A stretch of DNA of 63,249 nucleotides from a virus: positions 1-63,249 of the IMG/VR virus record IMGVR_UViG_3300032050_000128; one strand, 5' to 3'. Both the position numbers and the translations under genes were made by a program. The notes beneath the pieces are model-generated. The model did no database searches. It was not told the origin of the DNA and saw only the letters and a program-made list of their open reading frames with translations. Positions 29,728 through 36,189 of the stretch are shown here, piece by piece; within the stretch, counting starts at the first letter, position 1; each line of letters begins with the position of its first letter.

Positions 29728-29976
29728 ATGACAACCAAGATAGAAGTCGTGGCCTCTGCTGTACATAAGAACGGTAAAGGCGGAAAGCCGTACACCGTGG
29801 CAATCTTCGACGACCCCGCCGAGAGCGACACCAAGCTCGCGGTGCTCTTCGACGAACCGGGATACTGCGCGGTGTTCTCGTTGGAGGACCTGTCCAACAA
29901 CGAAGACCTGTCAGGAGACTGGACTGCGTCAAGGTACGAAGAGCAGCTGCGTCTAATCCTGTTCCCCGAGGAATAG
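29728..29976 (+). CDS. hypothetical protein
   Basis: 82 residues; ATG lies seven bases after TAGAGT, with no Shine-Dalgarno, so it may be leaderless. Beta-rich N-terminus and acidic C-terminus. Ends three bases before tRNA-Thr. Confidence 0.6.
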   Translation: MTTKIEVVASAVHKNGKGGKPYTVAIFDDPAESDTKLAVLFDEPGYCAVFSLEDLSNNEDLSGDWTASRYEEQLRLILFPEE

Positions 29977-29979
29977 CTC

Positions 29980-30052
29980 GCCGTCTTAGCTCAGTCGGCA
30001 GAGCGACGCTCTCGTAAAGCGTAGGCCTCGGGTTCAATTCCCGAAGACGGCT
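29980..30052 (+). tRNA. tRNA-Thr (CGT anticodon)
   Basis: Acceptor GCCGTCT/AGACGGC, D arm AGCTCAGTCGGCAGAGC, anticodon stem ACGCT/AGCGT with loop CTCGTAA (anticodon CGT), T arm CGGGTTCAATTCCCG. Reads ACG. Followed after seven bases by promoter 18. Confidence 0.93.
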
Positions 30053-30059
30053 CAAATAC

Positions 30060-30088
30060 TTTACTTTGTCGCTCCACTATAGTATAAT
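30060..30088 (+). promoter_or_regulatory. early-type promoter 18
   Basis: TTTACT, 17 bases (TTGTCGCTCC), TATAAT; the palindrome CCAACCGGTTGG at 30101-30112 starts the leader. Confidence 0.87.
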
Positions 30089-30143
30089 ACATCTATTCAA
30101 CCAACCGGTTGGATAAAGACGAAAGACGAAGGGAAGTGGTCGA

Positions 30144-30473
30144 ATGGCCAGCACCAAGATAGAGACCAAAGTAGTGGTCTCCACAACTACCGACTCGGTC
30201 GAGCTCGGTAAAGAAGTAGAGAAGCTAATCGTTAGCTTCAACAGCACCAAAGCCGCCCTGAAGGCTCTAGAAGCTCAAAAGCTAGAGGTCGAGGGTCAAA
30301 TCAGAGAGCTCCTAGGAGACGCGGAGACTGGAACCATCAACGGCGTAGAACGAGTACGCATTCTCAAGCGCAATCGCAGCGGCATTGACCGCGAGACCCT
30401 GCAAGTATCTTTCCCAGAGGCATACACTGCCTGCCTAACCGAGACAGCCTACACGGTCCTCCAGGCCAAGTAA
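30144..30473 (+). CDS. stand-alone YqaJ-type C-terminal-domain-like protein, copy 2
   Basis: 109 residues. A coiled coil (FNSTKAALKALEAQKLEVE) then RELLGDAETGTINGVERV, SGIDRETLQVSFPEAY and a final YTVLQAK: the closer match of the two paralogues to the YqaJ-type C-terminal pattern. Shares N-terminal Thr/Val-rich STTTDSVEL with copy 1. No catalytic domain attached; possible recombination accessory. Confidence 0.55.
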   Translation: MASTKIETKVVVSTTTDSVELGKEVEKLIVSFNSTKAALKALEAQKLEVEGQIRELLGDAETGTINGVERVRILKRNRSGIDRETLQVSFPEAYTACLTETAYTVLQAK

Positions 30474-30489
30474 GCAGTTCTCCCCGAGG

Positions 30490-30516
30490 AACCCCCGGTT
30501 TCATCTCCCGGGGGTT
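30490..30516 (+). terminator. intrinsic terminator
   Basis: AACCCCCGG/CCGGGGGTT with a nine-base loop, then TTCTTCCTTTT. Confidence 0.9.
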
Positions 30517-30530
30517 TCTTCCTTTTAGGG

Positions 30531-30559
30531 TGTACTTTGTCGGTCCATTACGGTATAAT
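30531..30559 (+). promoter_or_regulatory. early-type promoter 19
   Basis: TGTACT, 17 bases (TTGTCGGTCC), TATAAT; hairpin TCGAACC/GGTTCGA at 30567-30585. Confidence 0.87.
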
Positions 30560-30599
30560 ACATCTATCGAACCAAAGCGGTTCGAGAGATGAGGACAAG

Positions 30600-30893
30600 A
30601 TGAAGTACGGACTACTGCCAGACTCAGCGGTTCTTACTACCGGTAAGAAACTGGTGCGGACGAAGAACAAGCCACTCCAAACGCCTGCTGAGCAAGCCTA
30701 CGAGGCAACAGTACTGGTCGGAATGTTCTGGTCGATGCTGACCTGGGTACGATTCGCAAAATTATTTGCGGTCGTAGTTCTAGTCGTTGGCTTCGTGCTA
30801 GACGGGTTCACCGGTCTTGTGGTAGCGTACGTTCTTGCAAGTCCAATCGGTGGTCTTGTGTACTTGTCTCGCAAGTCAAAAGAGAGATGGTAA
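30600..30893 (+). CDS. membrane protein, two transmembrane segments
   Basis: 97 residues from ATG 30600 after ATGAGGACAAG; the longer ORF from 30537 runs through the promoter. Two adjacent hydrophobic stretches (FAKLFAVVVLVVGFVLDG, LVVAYVLASPIGGLVYL) and basic ends. Unknown function. Confidence 0.6.
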   Translation: MKYGLLPDSAVLTTGKKLVRTKNKPLQTPAEQAYEATVLVGMFWSMLTWVRFAKLFAVVVLVVGFVLDGFTGLVVAYVLASPIGGLVYLSRKSKERW

Positions 30894-30899
30894 TAAAAG

Positions 30900-31064
30900 A
30901 TGACGCTGTTGACAACTGACATTCTAGCAATCATCATTGCGCTCCTTGGAGCCTGCACTGTCATGATAATCAGCATCCGTGCCTACGGACGTCTGATGAA
31001 CGAGCACATCCAACTGGAGCGTGCACACGCCGAGTTGCTACACAAGAGCAAGGTCTCTTCGTGA
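30900..31064 (+). CDS. small membrane protein
   Basis: 54 residues: one TM helix (ILAIIIALLGACTVMIISI) then a charged helical tail. Overlaps the next gene by GTGA. Confidence 0.55.
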   Translation: MTLLTTDILAIIIALLGACTVMIISIRAYGRLMNEHIQLERAHAELLHKSKVSS

Positions 31065-31252
31065 AGCAGTGCAAGACTTTCAACTGCGAGAGCACTGACC
31101 TCGTCTACTCAGGAGTAGCCGCCTTCACGCTCGGAGGTATCCCCACCGAGACGTACTGCTACCGGTGCGGAAACGCATACGCGATGATTAAAAAAGACAT
31201 AGAAGAGATGGCCGAAGCGTACAGAGCGGCAGAAGCAGCCAAAGCTCAGTAG
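31061..31252 (+). CDS. zinc-ribbon-like small protein
   Basis: 63 residues from GTG 31061. CKTFNCESTDLVYSG and CYRCGNAYA form a zinc ribbon, followed by an alanine-rich helix. Possibly nucleic-acid binding. Confidence 0.65.
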   Translation: MKQCKTFNCESTDLVYSGVAAFTLGGIPTETYCYRCGNAYAMIKKDIEEMAEAYRAAEAAKAQ

Positions 31253-31253
31253 C

Positions 31254-31544
31254 ATGGCAAAGATAGAAGACCCGTACAACACTCCAATCGACTACATCGT
31301 GCGGAGTGCCGGTACTCTCTGTGGCTGGTGCATGATGGGTGAGCACGACAAGTGCAAGCCTTCCATCCGCTACTACCACCGTCTCTACGTCTGCAGCTGC
31401 AAGCTCGGCTGCGCGGACGAGAGCTTCGTGCAGCTGCACAAGAAGCACCCGACCAAAGACGAGTACGAGAACGGAACCAAAAAGAAATCCGGGCAGACAT
31501 CTCAGGAGCCCGCAGGGGCAAGCAGCTTGACTGCCGAAGGCTAG
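31254..31544 (+). CDS. cysteine-rich hypothetical protein
   Basis: 96 residues. CGWCMMGEHDKC and VCSCKLGC form a cluster of six cysteines over about 40 residues, like actinophage proteins with C.WC...H..C sites. The C-terminus is low complexity. Last gene before the candidate RNA at 31586. Confidence 0.6.
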   Translation: MAKIEDPYNTPIDYIVRSAGTLCGWCMMGEHDKCKPSIRYYHRLYVCSCKLGCADESFVQLHKKHPTKDEYENGTKKKSGQTSQEPAGASSLTAEG

Positions 31545-31585
31545 TATTCCCGGGTAAGCCTTAGAAACCTGTGCAAACGAGACAA

Positions 31586-31681
31586 GGTGTGCGTGACGTG
31601 TTGTCGAACTAGTCTCGTCCCTGCAGTGAGCGATGGGGCAGCTTCGGGCTGCCTATACGAAGCATCGGACTAGCGCACACC
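31586..31681 (+). ncRNA. candidate non-coding RNA with multi-stem fold
   Basis: GGTGTGCG (31586-31593) pairs with CGCACACC (31674-31681). Stacked inside are CTAGTC/GACTAG (31609-31614, 31668-31673) and CGATG/CATCG (31631-31635, 31663-31667), then a terminal GGCAGC-TTCG-GCTGCC hairpin. A T5 run (31686-31690) follows like a terminator. It has no ORF and is not a tRNA: there is no T-loop or anticodon arm. Confidence 0.6.
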
Positions 31682-31711
31682 AACCTTTTTAGAAACACCT
31701 GCCGGCTAGGG

Positions 31712-31740
31712 TGTACTTTGTCACCTTCCTGCGCTATAAT
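31712..31740 (+). promoter_or_regulatory. early-type promoter 20
   Basis: TGTACT, 17 bases (TTGTCACC), TATAAT. A long structured leader begins at the predicted +1. Confidence 0.85.
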
Positions 31741-31747
31741 ACATCTA

Positions 31748-31832
31748 TACAGTTCACCAGGAGTTCGGTGGCCAAACTGAGGGGTCGAAATCCTAGGAGC
31801 CCCGGCAAACAACTCCGACCTGGTGGACTGTA
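31748..31832 (+). ncRNA. large structured 5' leader
   Basis: TACAGTtCACCAGG (31748-31761) pairs with CCTGGTGgACTGTA (31819-31832) with one G-T pair. Inside are GAGTT/AACTC, GCC/GGC and GGGG/CCCC with a TCCTAGGA top. ATG 31854 follows GGAGG. Confidence 0.65.
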
Positions 31833-31853
31833 CCTAACAAGGAGGAACGACAC

Positions 31854-32165
31854 ATGATGCTGCTCACCAAGGAGCTGCGGACCAAGCTGCCCAAGCTGTA
31901 CTCACAAGAGGACAAGGGCCTAGACGCCAAGGCGCTGGTCAAGTTTTTCACGCCGTACTCAAGCTGGACTTGGTACGCGTCCGAGTTCGACGGAGAAGAC
32001 CTGTTCTTCGGACTGGTCGATGGACTGGAGCGAGAGCTGGGCTACTTCTCCCTCAAGGAGCTGGAGAGCCTGACCGCCAGCTTCGGCGCGGTCGAGGTGC
32101 CAGGAGTCGAGCGAGACCGCAATTGGGAACCAAAGACCCTGCGAGAACTGCTGGACAAAGCCTAG
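31854..32165 (+). CDS. DUF2958 protein
   Basis: 103 residues. KLPKLYSQEDKG, VKFFTPYSSWTWYASEFDGE, LFFGLVDGLERELGYFSLKE and EPKTLREL are the DUF2958 signature, a family common on plasmids and phages with unknown function. Preceded by the structured leader and a strong AAGGAGG site. Confidence 0.88.
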   Translation: MMLLTKELRTKLPKLYSQEDKGLDAKALVKFFTPYSSWTWYASEFDGEDLFFGLVDGLERELGYFSLKELESLTASFGAVEVPGVERDRNWEPKTLRELLDKA

Positions 32166-32175
32166 ACCAGCCTGC

Positions 32176-32204
32176 TGTACTTGGGCAGGGAGATACGGTA
32201 TAAT
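32176..32204 (+). promoter_or_regulatory. early-type promoter 21
   Basis: TGTACT, 17 bases, TATAAT; hairpin GCCGGAC/GTCCGGC at 32214-32228. Confidence 0.8.
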
Positions 32205-32252
32205 AATCCTAGTGCCGGACAGTCCGGCCAAATGACAAAAGACGGAGCAACC

Positions 32253-32504
32253 ATGACAAAAGTGTATCAGTCCCCGATACGCGAGGCAGAGACCAAGCCT
32301 GAGACCACCTGGCGCGTGACCACACGCGGTTGGGTAGTGCTGGGCATGGCGATGCTGCTTGTAGCCATCGGGATTAACCACGTAATTGCAGACAGACACG
32401 TAATCTGTGACTGGAGACAAGGCGTGACCCCATGCCAAATCATGACAACAGACGAGCTACTGGAATCAGTGTTCCCTGAATCTGTCGGAACGGAGAAGCC
32501 ATAA
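32253..32504 (+). CDS. small membrane protein
   Basis: 83 residues from ATG 32253 (ACGGAG eight bases upstream; ATG 32232 is an alternative). One TM helix (WVVLGMAMLLVAIGI). Two cysteines in the following domain (VICDWRQGVTPC) may form a disulphide if exported. Confidence 0.55.
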   Translation: MTKVYQSPIREAETKPETTWRVTTRGWVVLGMAMLLVAIGINHVIADRHVICDWRQGVTPCQIMTTDELLESVFPESVGTEKP

Positions 32505-32521
32505 AAGAAGACATAAGAGTA

Positions 32522-32917
32522 ATGAACACGCCCGACCTTCAGCGTCTGTGCAAGCAGGCAGAGGAGCTGGGCTTCAACAGATACCCTTCTGCGGTAGACC
32601 TAGGCGCAATGCGCCTGGACCCAGACGGTTTTCACATAGCCAAACTCGTGCTGTTCAATCACGAGGGGCTTACTAATAGGGACATAGTCCATCACCGCAT
32701 CAACGTACTCGCAAAAAAGTGGGAGAACCTAGAGCCACACCAAGACCCGACGCCGGTAGAGTTCACGCTCGACATGCGCGCCGAGGAGTGGGAGAGTCTG
32801 CAGGACGTAGAGTCCTTCAACCGGGCCCTCATCCTGATTGCGGACAGAGTGCCAAAAGAGACGCGCGACCGTGGGCCCATGGGCAGACGGGCACGAAAAC
32901 TCTTCTTGAACGCATAG
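32522..32917 (+). CDS. hypothetical protein
   Basis: 131 residues. Basic and helical with AKKWENLEPH; the middle EFTLDMRAEEWESLQDV and a basic end RRARKLF. No family recognised. Confidence 0.6.
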   Translation: MNTPDLQRLCKQAEELGFNRYPSAVDLGAMRLDPDGFHIAKLVLFNHEGLTNRDIVHHRINVLAKKWENLEPHQDPTPVEFTLDMRAEEWESLQDVESFNRALILIADRVPKETRDRGPMGRRARKLFLNA

Positions 32918-32919
32918 AT

Positions 32920-33030
32920 TTACCGGTCAGTGAGCCGGTAAGTTGCGGGTCGACTTGGTTGCTTCGTCTCCCCGCAGCAGCTTTCCTGCGTCTCAGCCTG
33001 TACCTCGACATGGCAGGCTGGGCCAGGAAG
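32920..33030 (+). other. chain of hairpins in a gene-free stretch
   Basis: TTACCGG/CCGGTAA (32920-32941), GTTGCGGG/CCCGCAGC (32942-32978), and TTTCCTG/CAGGAAG enclosing CAGCCTG/CAGGCTG (32982-33030). May combine a terminator with the leader of the 33154 gene. Confidence 0.45.
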
Positions 33031-33153
33031 TCGCGAAATCAGTAAGAAACACCGGGAGTCAGGTTTTACTTTCTGACGAAAACGGTGCATCCTATACACC
33101 ACCTTGCCCCGCAGCGGGCACAAAGACAGACTACACAGAACAGGAAAAGACAC

Positions 33154-33345
33154 ATGGCAACAGCAGTAGACTTATCAACACAAGCAGGACAGCTTTACAC
33201 ATCCGGTCTCGCGGTCGAGGCAATCGCGAAGGAACTCAGCGTCACCTATCGCACAGCTCGCAAGGCAGTGCAGCTCTCCGGCGTAGAGCTACGCGACCCA
33301 TCCGAGCGTCTCAAGGGTCGCACAAGAAAGTCTCCGCTAGCGTGA
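33154..33345 (+). CDS. small helix-turn-helix protein (paralogue of 16175)
   Basis: 63 residues from ATG 33154 after AGGAAAAGAC. GLAVEAIAKELSVTYRTARKAV is a helix-turn-helix aligned with that of 16175, and both are followed by SG and a short R.P basic tail. Probably binds related DNA sites; cross-regulation with its paralogue is possible. GTGA overlap with 33342. Confidence 0.78.
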   Translation: MATAVDLSTQAGQLYTSGLAVEAIAKELSVTYRTARKAVQLSGVELRDPSERLKGRTRKSPLA

Positions 33346-33506
33346 ACGGACTCAAGTTCAAGGACGTAGTCTGGTCCGCAGTCCTGGCCGTGGTGCTCAG
33401 CGCAGCCGCGCTCGTGGCAGCAGCTGTGGGAACCGACCGTGCGGTGTTGGCCCTGGGCCTCAGCGCCATCGCAGCCGCAGTGCTGTCAATCCGAGAGCGA
33501 GTCTAG
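33342..33506 (+). CDS. small membrane protein
   Basis: 54 residues from GTG 33342. Two hydrophobic stretches rich in Ala (VLAVVLSAAALVAAAVG, VLALGLSAIAAAVL). Coupled to the HTH gene; unknown. Confidence 0.55.
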   Translation: MNGLKFKDVVWSAVLAVVLSAAALVAAAVGTDRAVLALGLSAIAAAVLSIRERV

Positions 33507-33507
33507 G

Positions 33508-33615
33508 GTGTACTTCAGAGTCATGCTCGCGTTGAACACGTGGACGCTCAGGCGCCTCCAGCGTGCAATGAAGAAGAGATACCCAACCAGGCAGCTGGAG
33601 CTGCCGAAGCGCTAG
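33508..33615 (+). CDS. tiny basic protein
   Basis: 35 residues from GTG 33508, or 30 from ATG 33523. Basic and helical (WTLRRLQRAMKKRYP). Starts two bases after the previous stop. Modest support. Confidence 0.4.
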   Translation: MYFRVMLALNTWTLRRLQRAMKKRYPTRQLELPKR

Positions 33616-33617
33616 AC

Positions 33618-33646
33618 TTTACTTTCCAGCGCAGGTATGGTATAAT
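33618..33646 (+). promoter_or_regulatory. early-type promoter 22
   Basis: TTTACT, 17 bases, TATAAT; leader hairpin GTAC-GGAGTAG/CTACTCC-GTAC at 33648-33677. Confidence 0.82.
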
Positions 33647-33687
33647 AGTACAGGGAGTAGACCATCTACTCCAGTACGGAGGACAGA

Positions 33688-34137
33688 ATGACGACAGTAG
33701 CAGAGCAGCTCACCCTGTTCGGCCCTGGACCCAAGCCGGCGGACAAACCGGTCTCAAAGGGCGCCTGGCTGGACACAAGAGAGGCACTTTCTCGCATTCC
33801 AGTTTCTAAGTATGCGGTGCCGAGTGAGACGGTCGCACACGTGTTGAACAGTCCAGAGTCTAACGACCTGGTCTTCTTCGAGGTGCGAGTCTACATGGGA
33901 ACCACGTACATGCGGCAGCTACACGGTGCACCAGGACACTTCAACAGGTCCAAGATGACGCCGGCGCAGCAGCAGGCACTCGTGAACGTAGTCGTCCACG
34001 ACCCGTACAAGTACGCCAGGCTGTTCGGCGAGCACCACCGGTGCTGCGCCAGATGCGGTGCACAACTCACAGACCAAAAGAGTCGAGAGCGACTGCTTGG
34101 TCCCGAGTGTGTCAAGTACTTCCCCTCAGTCGCCTAA
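33688..34137 (+). CDS. DUF6011-like protein
   Basis: 149 residues after GGAGGAC. The C-terminal HHRCCARCGAQLTDQKSRE and LLGPEC match the CxxCGxxLTD...GPEC motif of DUF6011, frequent in actinophages. The N-terminal FEVRVYMGTTYMRQLHG is a beta region. Probably binds zinc; function unknown. Confidence 0.75.
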   Translation: MTTVAEQLTLFGPGPKPADKPVSKGAWLDTREALSRIPVSKYAVPSETVAHVLNSPESNDLVFFEVRVYMGTTYMRQLHGAPGHFNRSKMTPAQQQALVNVVVHDPYKYARLFGEHHRCCARCGAQLTDQKSRERLLGPECVKYFPSVA

Positions 34138-34169
34138 CCGCGACGAAACAAGACGAAAGGACGTATAAA

Positions 34170-34589
34170 GTGTGGATTTTTACAGAAACCGGCTTCGTGT
34201 CTGCGGTCTCAGACCGCGAGATACCAGGCCAGCTAGTCGTGCGCGCTCGTGACCGAGCAGCACTAGAGCCGCTCCAGGTGGCCATCTTCGCCATGCAGGA
34301 GCAGGAGGTCGCTATCCTGAACACTCCGGAGGCAGACTATCCGTACAGACTGTACGTAGACCAGAACATCTTCGCTCGCTGGGCTGCACACTCAGTCCGC
34401 GACATCACCTACTCCAACTTCAAGGGCAGGTGCGCCAGCACCCTGCCGGTCGAGTACTCAGACGCACTGCACGACGTCTGGTCCGCGATGCACCAGGTCG
34501 AAGATGCAGACGCACGACCGGACTACGAAGAAAACACGTCGTTAGGGAGTGTTTCTTATCTTCCTACGGCACATGACGTGCTAAACTAG
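34170..34589 (+). CDS. conserved actinophage protein
   Basis: 139 residues from GTG 34170 after ACGAAAGGA; a longer ORF from 34041 overlaps the upstream gene. WIFTETGFVSAVSD, VVRARDRAAL, DYPYRLYV, SNFKG and DALHDVWSAMH occur in this order in many actinobacteriophage proteins (recollection). No known function. Confidence 0.72.
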   Translation: MWIFTETGFVSAVSDREIPGQLVVRARDRAALEPLQVAIFAMQEQEVAILNTPEADYPYRLYVDQNIFARWAAHSVRDITYSNFKGRCASTLPVEYSDALHDVWSAMHQVEDADARPDYEENTSLGSVSYLPTAHDVLN

Positions 34590-34617
34590 GCAGAGGAAAA
34601 GACTAGGAGAACCACAA

Positions 34618-34677
34618 ATGAACCACCTGTCCCATCCATCTAACCTGTTGAACTTGGTCGGAGACCAGTCAGCATAG
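34618..34677 (+). CDS. possible 19-residue peptide
   Basis: ATG 34618 follows TAGGAGAACC at a good distance. Could be a leader peptide for the lysis genes; weak evidence. GACGTC/GACGTC hairpin follows at about 34707. Confidence 0.25.
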   Translation: MNHLSHPSNLLNLVGDQSA

Positions 34678-34791
34678 CCAACTCAAAGTCGGCCTAAGCA
34701 GAGGAGACGTCGCCATCGACGTCCCAAGAGCCGCAGAATCCAAACCATAACAGGACTGCGTCCGTCTGCCCACCCCTACATCGGAGGAAAC

Positions 34792-35427
34792 TTGCGAAAC
34801 ATCCTGAACAAGAAGCCAAAGCCAGCGGTGATACTGTTGGTACAAGTAATGCTTTGCCTGGCCATCTGGAACCCGAGCATCACGGTGCTGCGGTCAGAGG
34901 CCGAAGTAAAGACAGAGAACGAGTCGAGTGCACGCCTGCTGATGCCGGCTGACTTCGTCCGCGACATACTACACAAGCTGGCACCGAAGGCGGACGCAGA
35001 GCGTCTGGCCCAGTTCAAAGACAGAACCGAACCGCTGACCGACGTACAGCTGCGGCAGCTGCTCGAGGCCGTGGGCTTCGAGGGCAAGAGCCTGAAGACC
35101 GCCTGGGCGATAGCCAAGGCCGAGTCGAACGGCAGACCGCTGGCCTGGAACAAGAACGCGCTCAGTGGCGACAACTCCATGGGAGTCTTTCAGATAAACA
35201 TGATTGGCGACCTGGGTGCGGACCGAGTCAAGAAGTTCAACCTGGACCACCCGAGAGAGCTGCTGGACCCTGTGACCAACGCAGCTATCACATACTACAT
35301 GAGCAAGGCTGGCACCAACTGGAGCGCCTGGTCCACATACGGTGGCAACCGTGCGGCCGAGTGGGCAGCCAAGTTCCCGTCCAGTCCTGGCCAGTGTGCC
35401 GTGGACAAGCAAGCAAAGAAGGTGTAG
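34792..35427 (+). CDS. lytic transglycosylase (SLT domain)
   Basis: 211 residues from TTG 34792 after GGAGGAAAC. The N-terminal hydrophobic segment AVILLVQVMLCLAIW is a signal or anchor. The SLT core starts AWAIAKAESNGRP (catalytic Glu111), with SMGVFQINM, AITYYMS and WSAWSTYGG. It cleaves peptidoglycan, acting in lysis or wall entry. The gene after it encodes a peptidoglycan-binding protein, so the pair forms a wall-active module. Confidence 0.85.
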   Translation: MRNILNKKPKPAVILLVQVMLCLAIWNPSITVLRSEAEVKTENESSARLLMPADFVRDILHKLAPKADAERLAQFKDRTEPLTDVQLRQLLEAVGFEGKSLKTAWAIAKAESNGRPLAWNKNALSGDNSMGVFQINMIGDLGADRVKKFNLDHPRELLDPVTNAAITYYMSKAGTNWSAWSTYGGNRAAEWAAKFPSSPGQCAVDKQAKKV

Positions 35428-35436
35428 GATACACAC

Positions 35437-36039
35437 ATGACTGAAGAATGGTACAACCCCAATGCGGTCGACACCGACGGTGACGGCCTAGTACAAGACG
35501 GAACAGCGTTCCAGCGTCCAGCCAAGCGTAGCCAAGCGGGCAAGGGCGAAGAGACAGTGTTCGAAGCGCCTGAGCTCGTCGCCGAGGAACCAGCTGTCGA
35601 ACCAGCTGCGGAACCAGCTGCGGAGCCAGTCCAGGTCGCAGAGGTCGCAGCCGTGGAAGAGCCACCAGCTGCAGAGCCTGAGCTCGCGCCTGCGCCAGAA
35701 CCAGAGCCAGAGCCAGTCCAGGTCGTAGCCGAGCCACCAGCTGCGGTCGCCCCAGTCGAGCGTGTCGTAGACGCAGATGCGGTAGACGTAGTGTTGGCAG
35801 CGCTGACGTACCCAGGCGTAAACAAGAACTCAGCCTCAGTCCGACGTGTACAGTACCAGCTCTACCACGCCGGGTATGCGGACGTGACTGCGGACCAAGA
35901 CGGCCACTACGCCGAGGGAACCTTTAATGCGGTGTCCAAGTTTCAAGCTACCCAGGGTCTGGACGTCACAGGCATCCTCGACAGAACCACGCTCGAGAAA
36001 CTATTTGCAAACCAGCCTGGAGTACGAATCGTACTCTAG
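35437..36039 (+). CDS. peptidoglycan-binding protein with Ca-binding-like motif and Pro-Ala-Glu linker
   Basis: 200 residues. N-terminal NPNAVDTDGDGLVQDGT resembles a calcium-binding DxDGDG loop. Residues about 45-110 are a Pro/Ala/Glu/Val-rich linker. The C-terminus (VRRVQYQLYHAGY, GTFNAVSKFQATQGL, GILDRTTLEKL) is a PG_binding_1 domain. TGGACA, 17 bases, TAGGAT precedes an ATG with a six-base gap, so it is probably leaderless with its own promoter. Likely part of a wall-binding or tail-associated lysin. Confidence 0.82.
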   Translation: MTEEWYNPNAVDTDGDGLVQDGTAFQRPAKRSQAGKGEETVFEAPELVAEEPAVEPAAEPAAEPVQVAEVAAVEEPPAAEPELAPAPEPEPEPVQVVAEPPAAVAPVERVVDADAVDVVLAALTYPGVNKNSASVRRVQYQLYHAGYADVTADQDGHYAEGTFNAVSKFQATQGLDVTGILDRTTLEKLFANQPGVRIVL

Positions 36040-36141
36040 ACCGTGTCGCCTACGCGTACGCGTCGCAGCTGCACAGCACGACAGCGCACACAGCTCGCAA
36101 GCTAGCTGGCTAGGCGCACACACATCGTAGGACCAGTCGAC

Positions 36142-36189
36142 AGCCTGGCCTGGACTTTCCCCCGTGGAAAGCTGGGACCAGGCTTTCTT
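36142..36189 (+). terminator. intrinsic terminator
   Basis: AGCCTGG and CCAGGCT with inner CTTTCC/GGAAAG, followed by TTCTTC. Ends the lysis module. Confidence 0.75.

Noticed and set aside
31586-31681. Possible tRNA or tmRNA fragment
   Set aside because: No T-arm GTTC-type loop, no anticodon arm and no tmRNA tag frame; treated as an unknown structured RNA.
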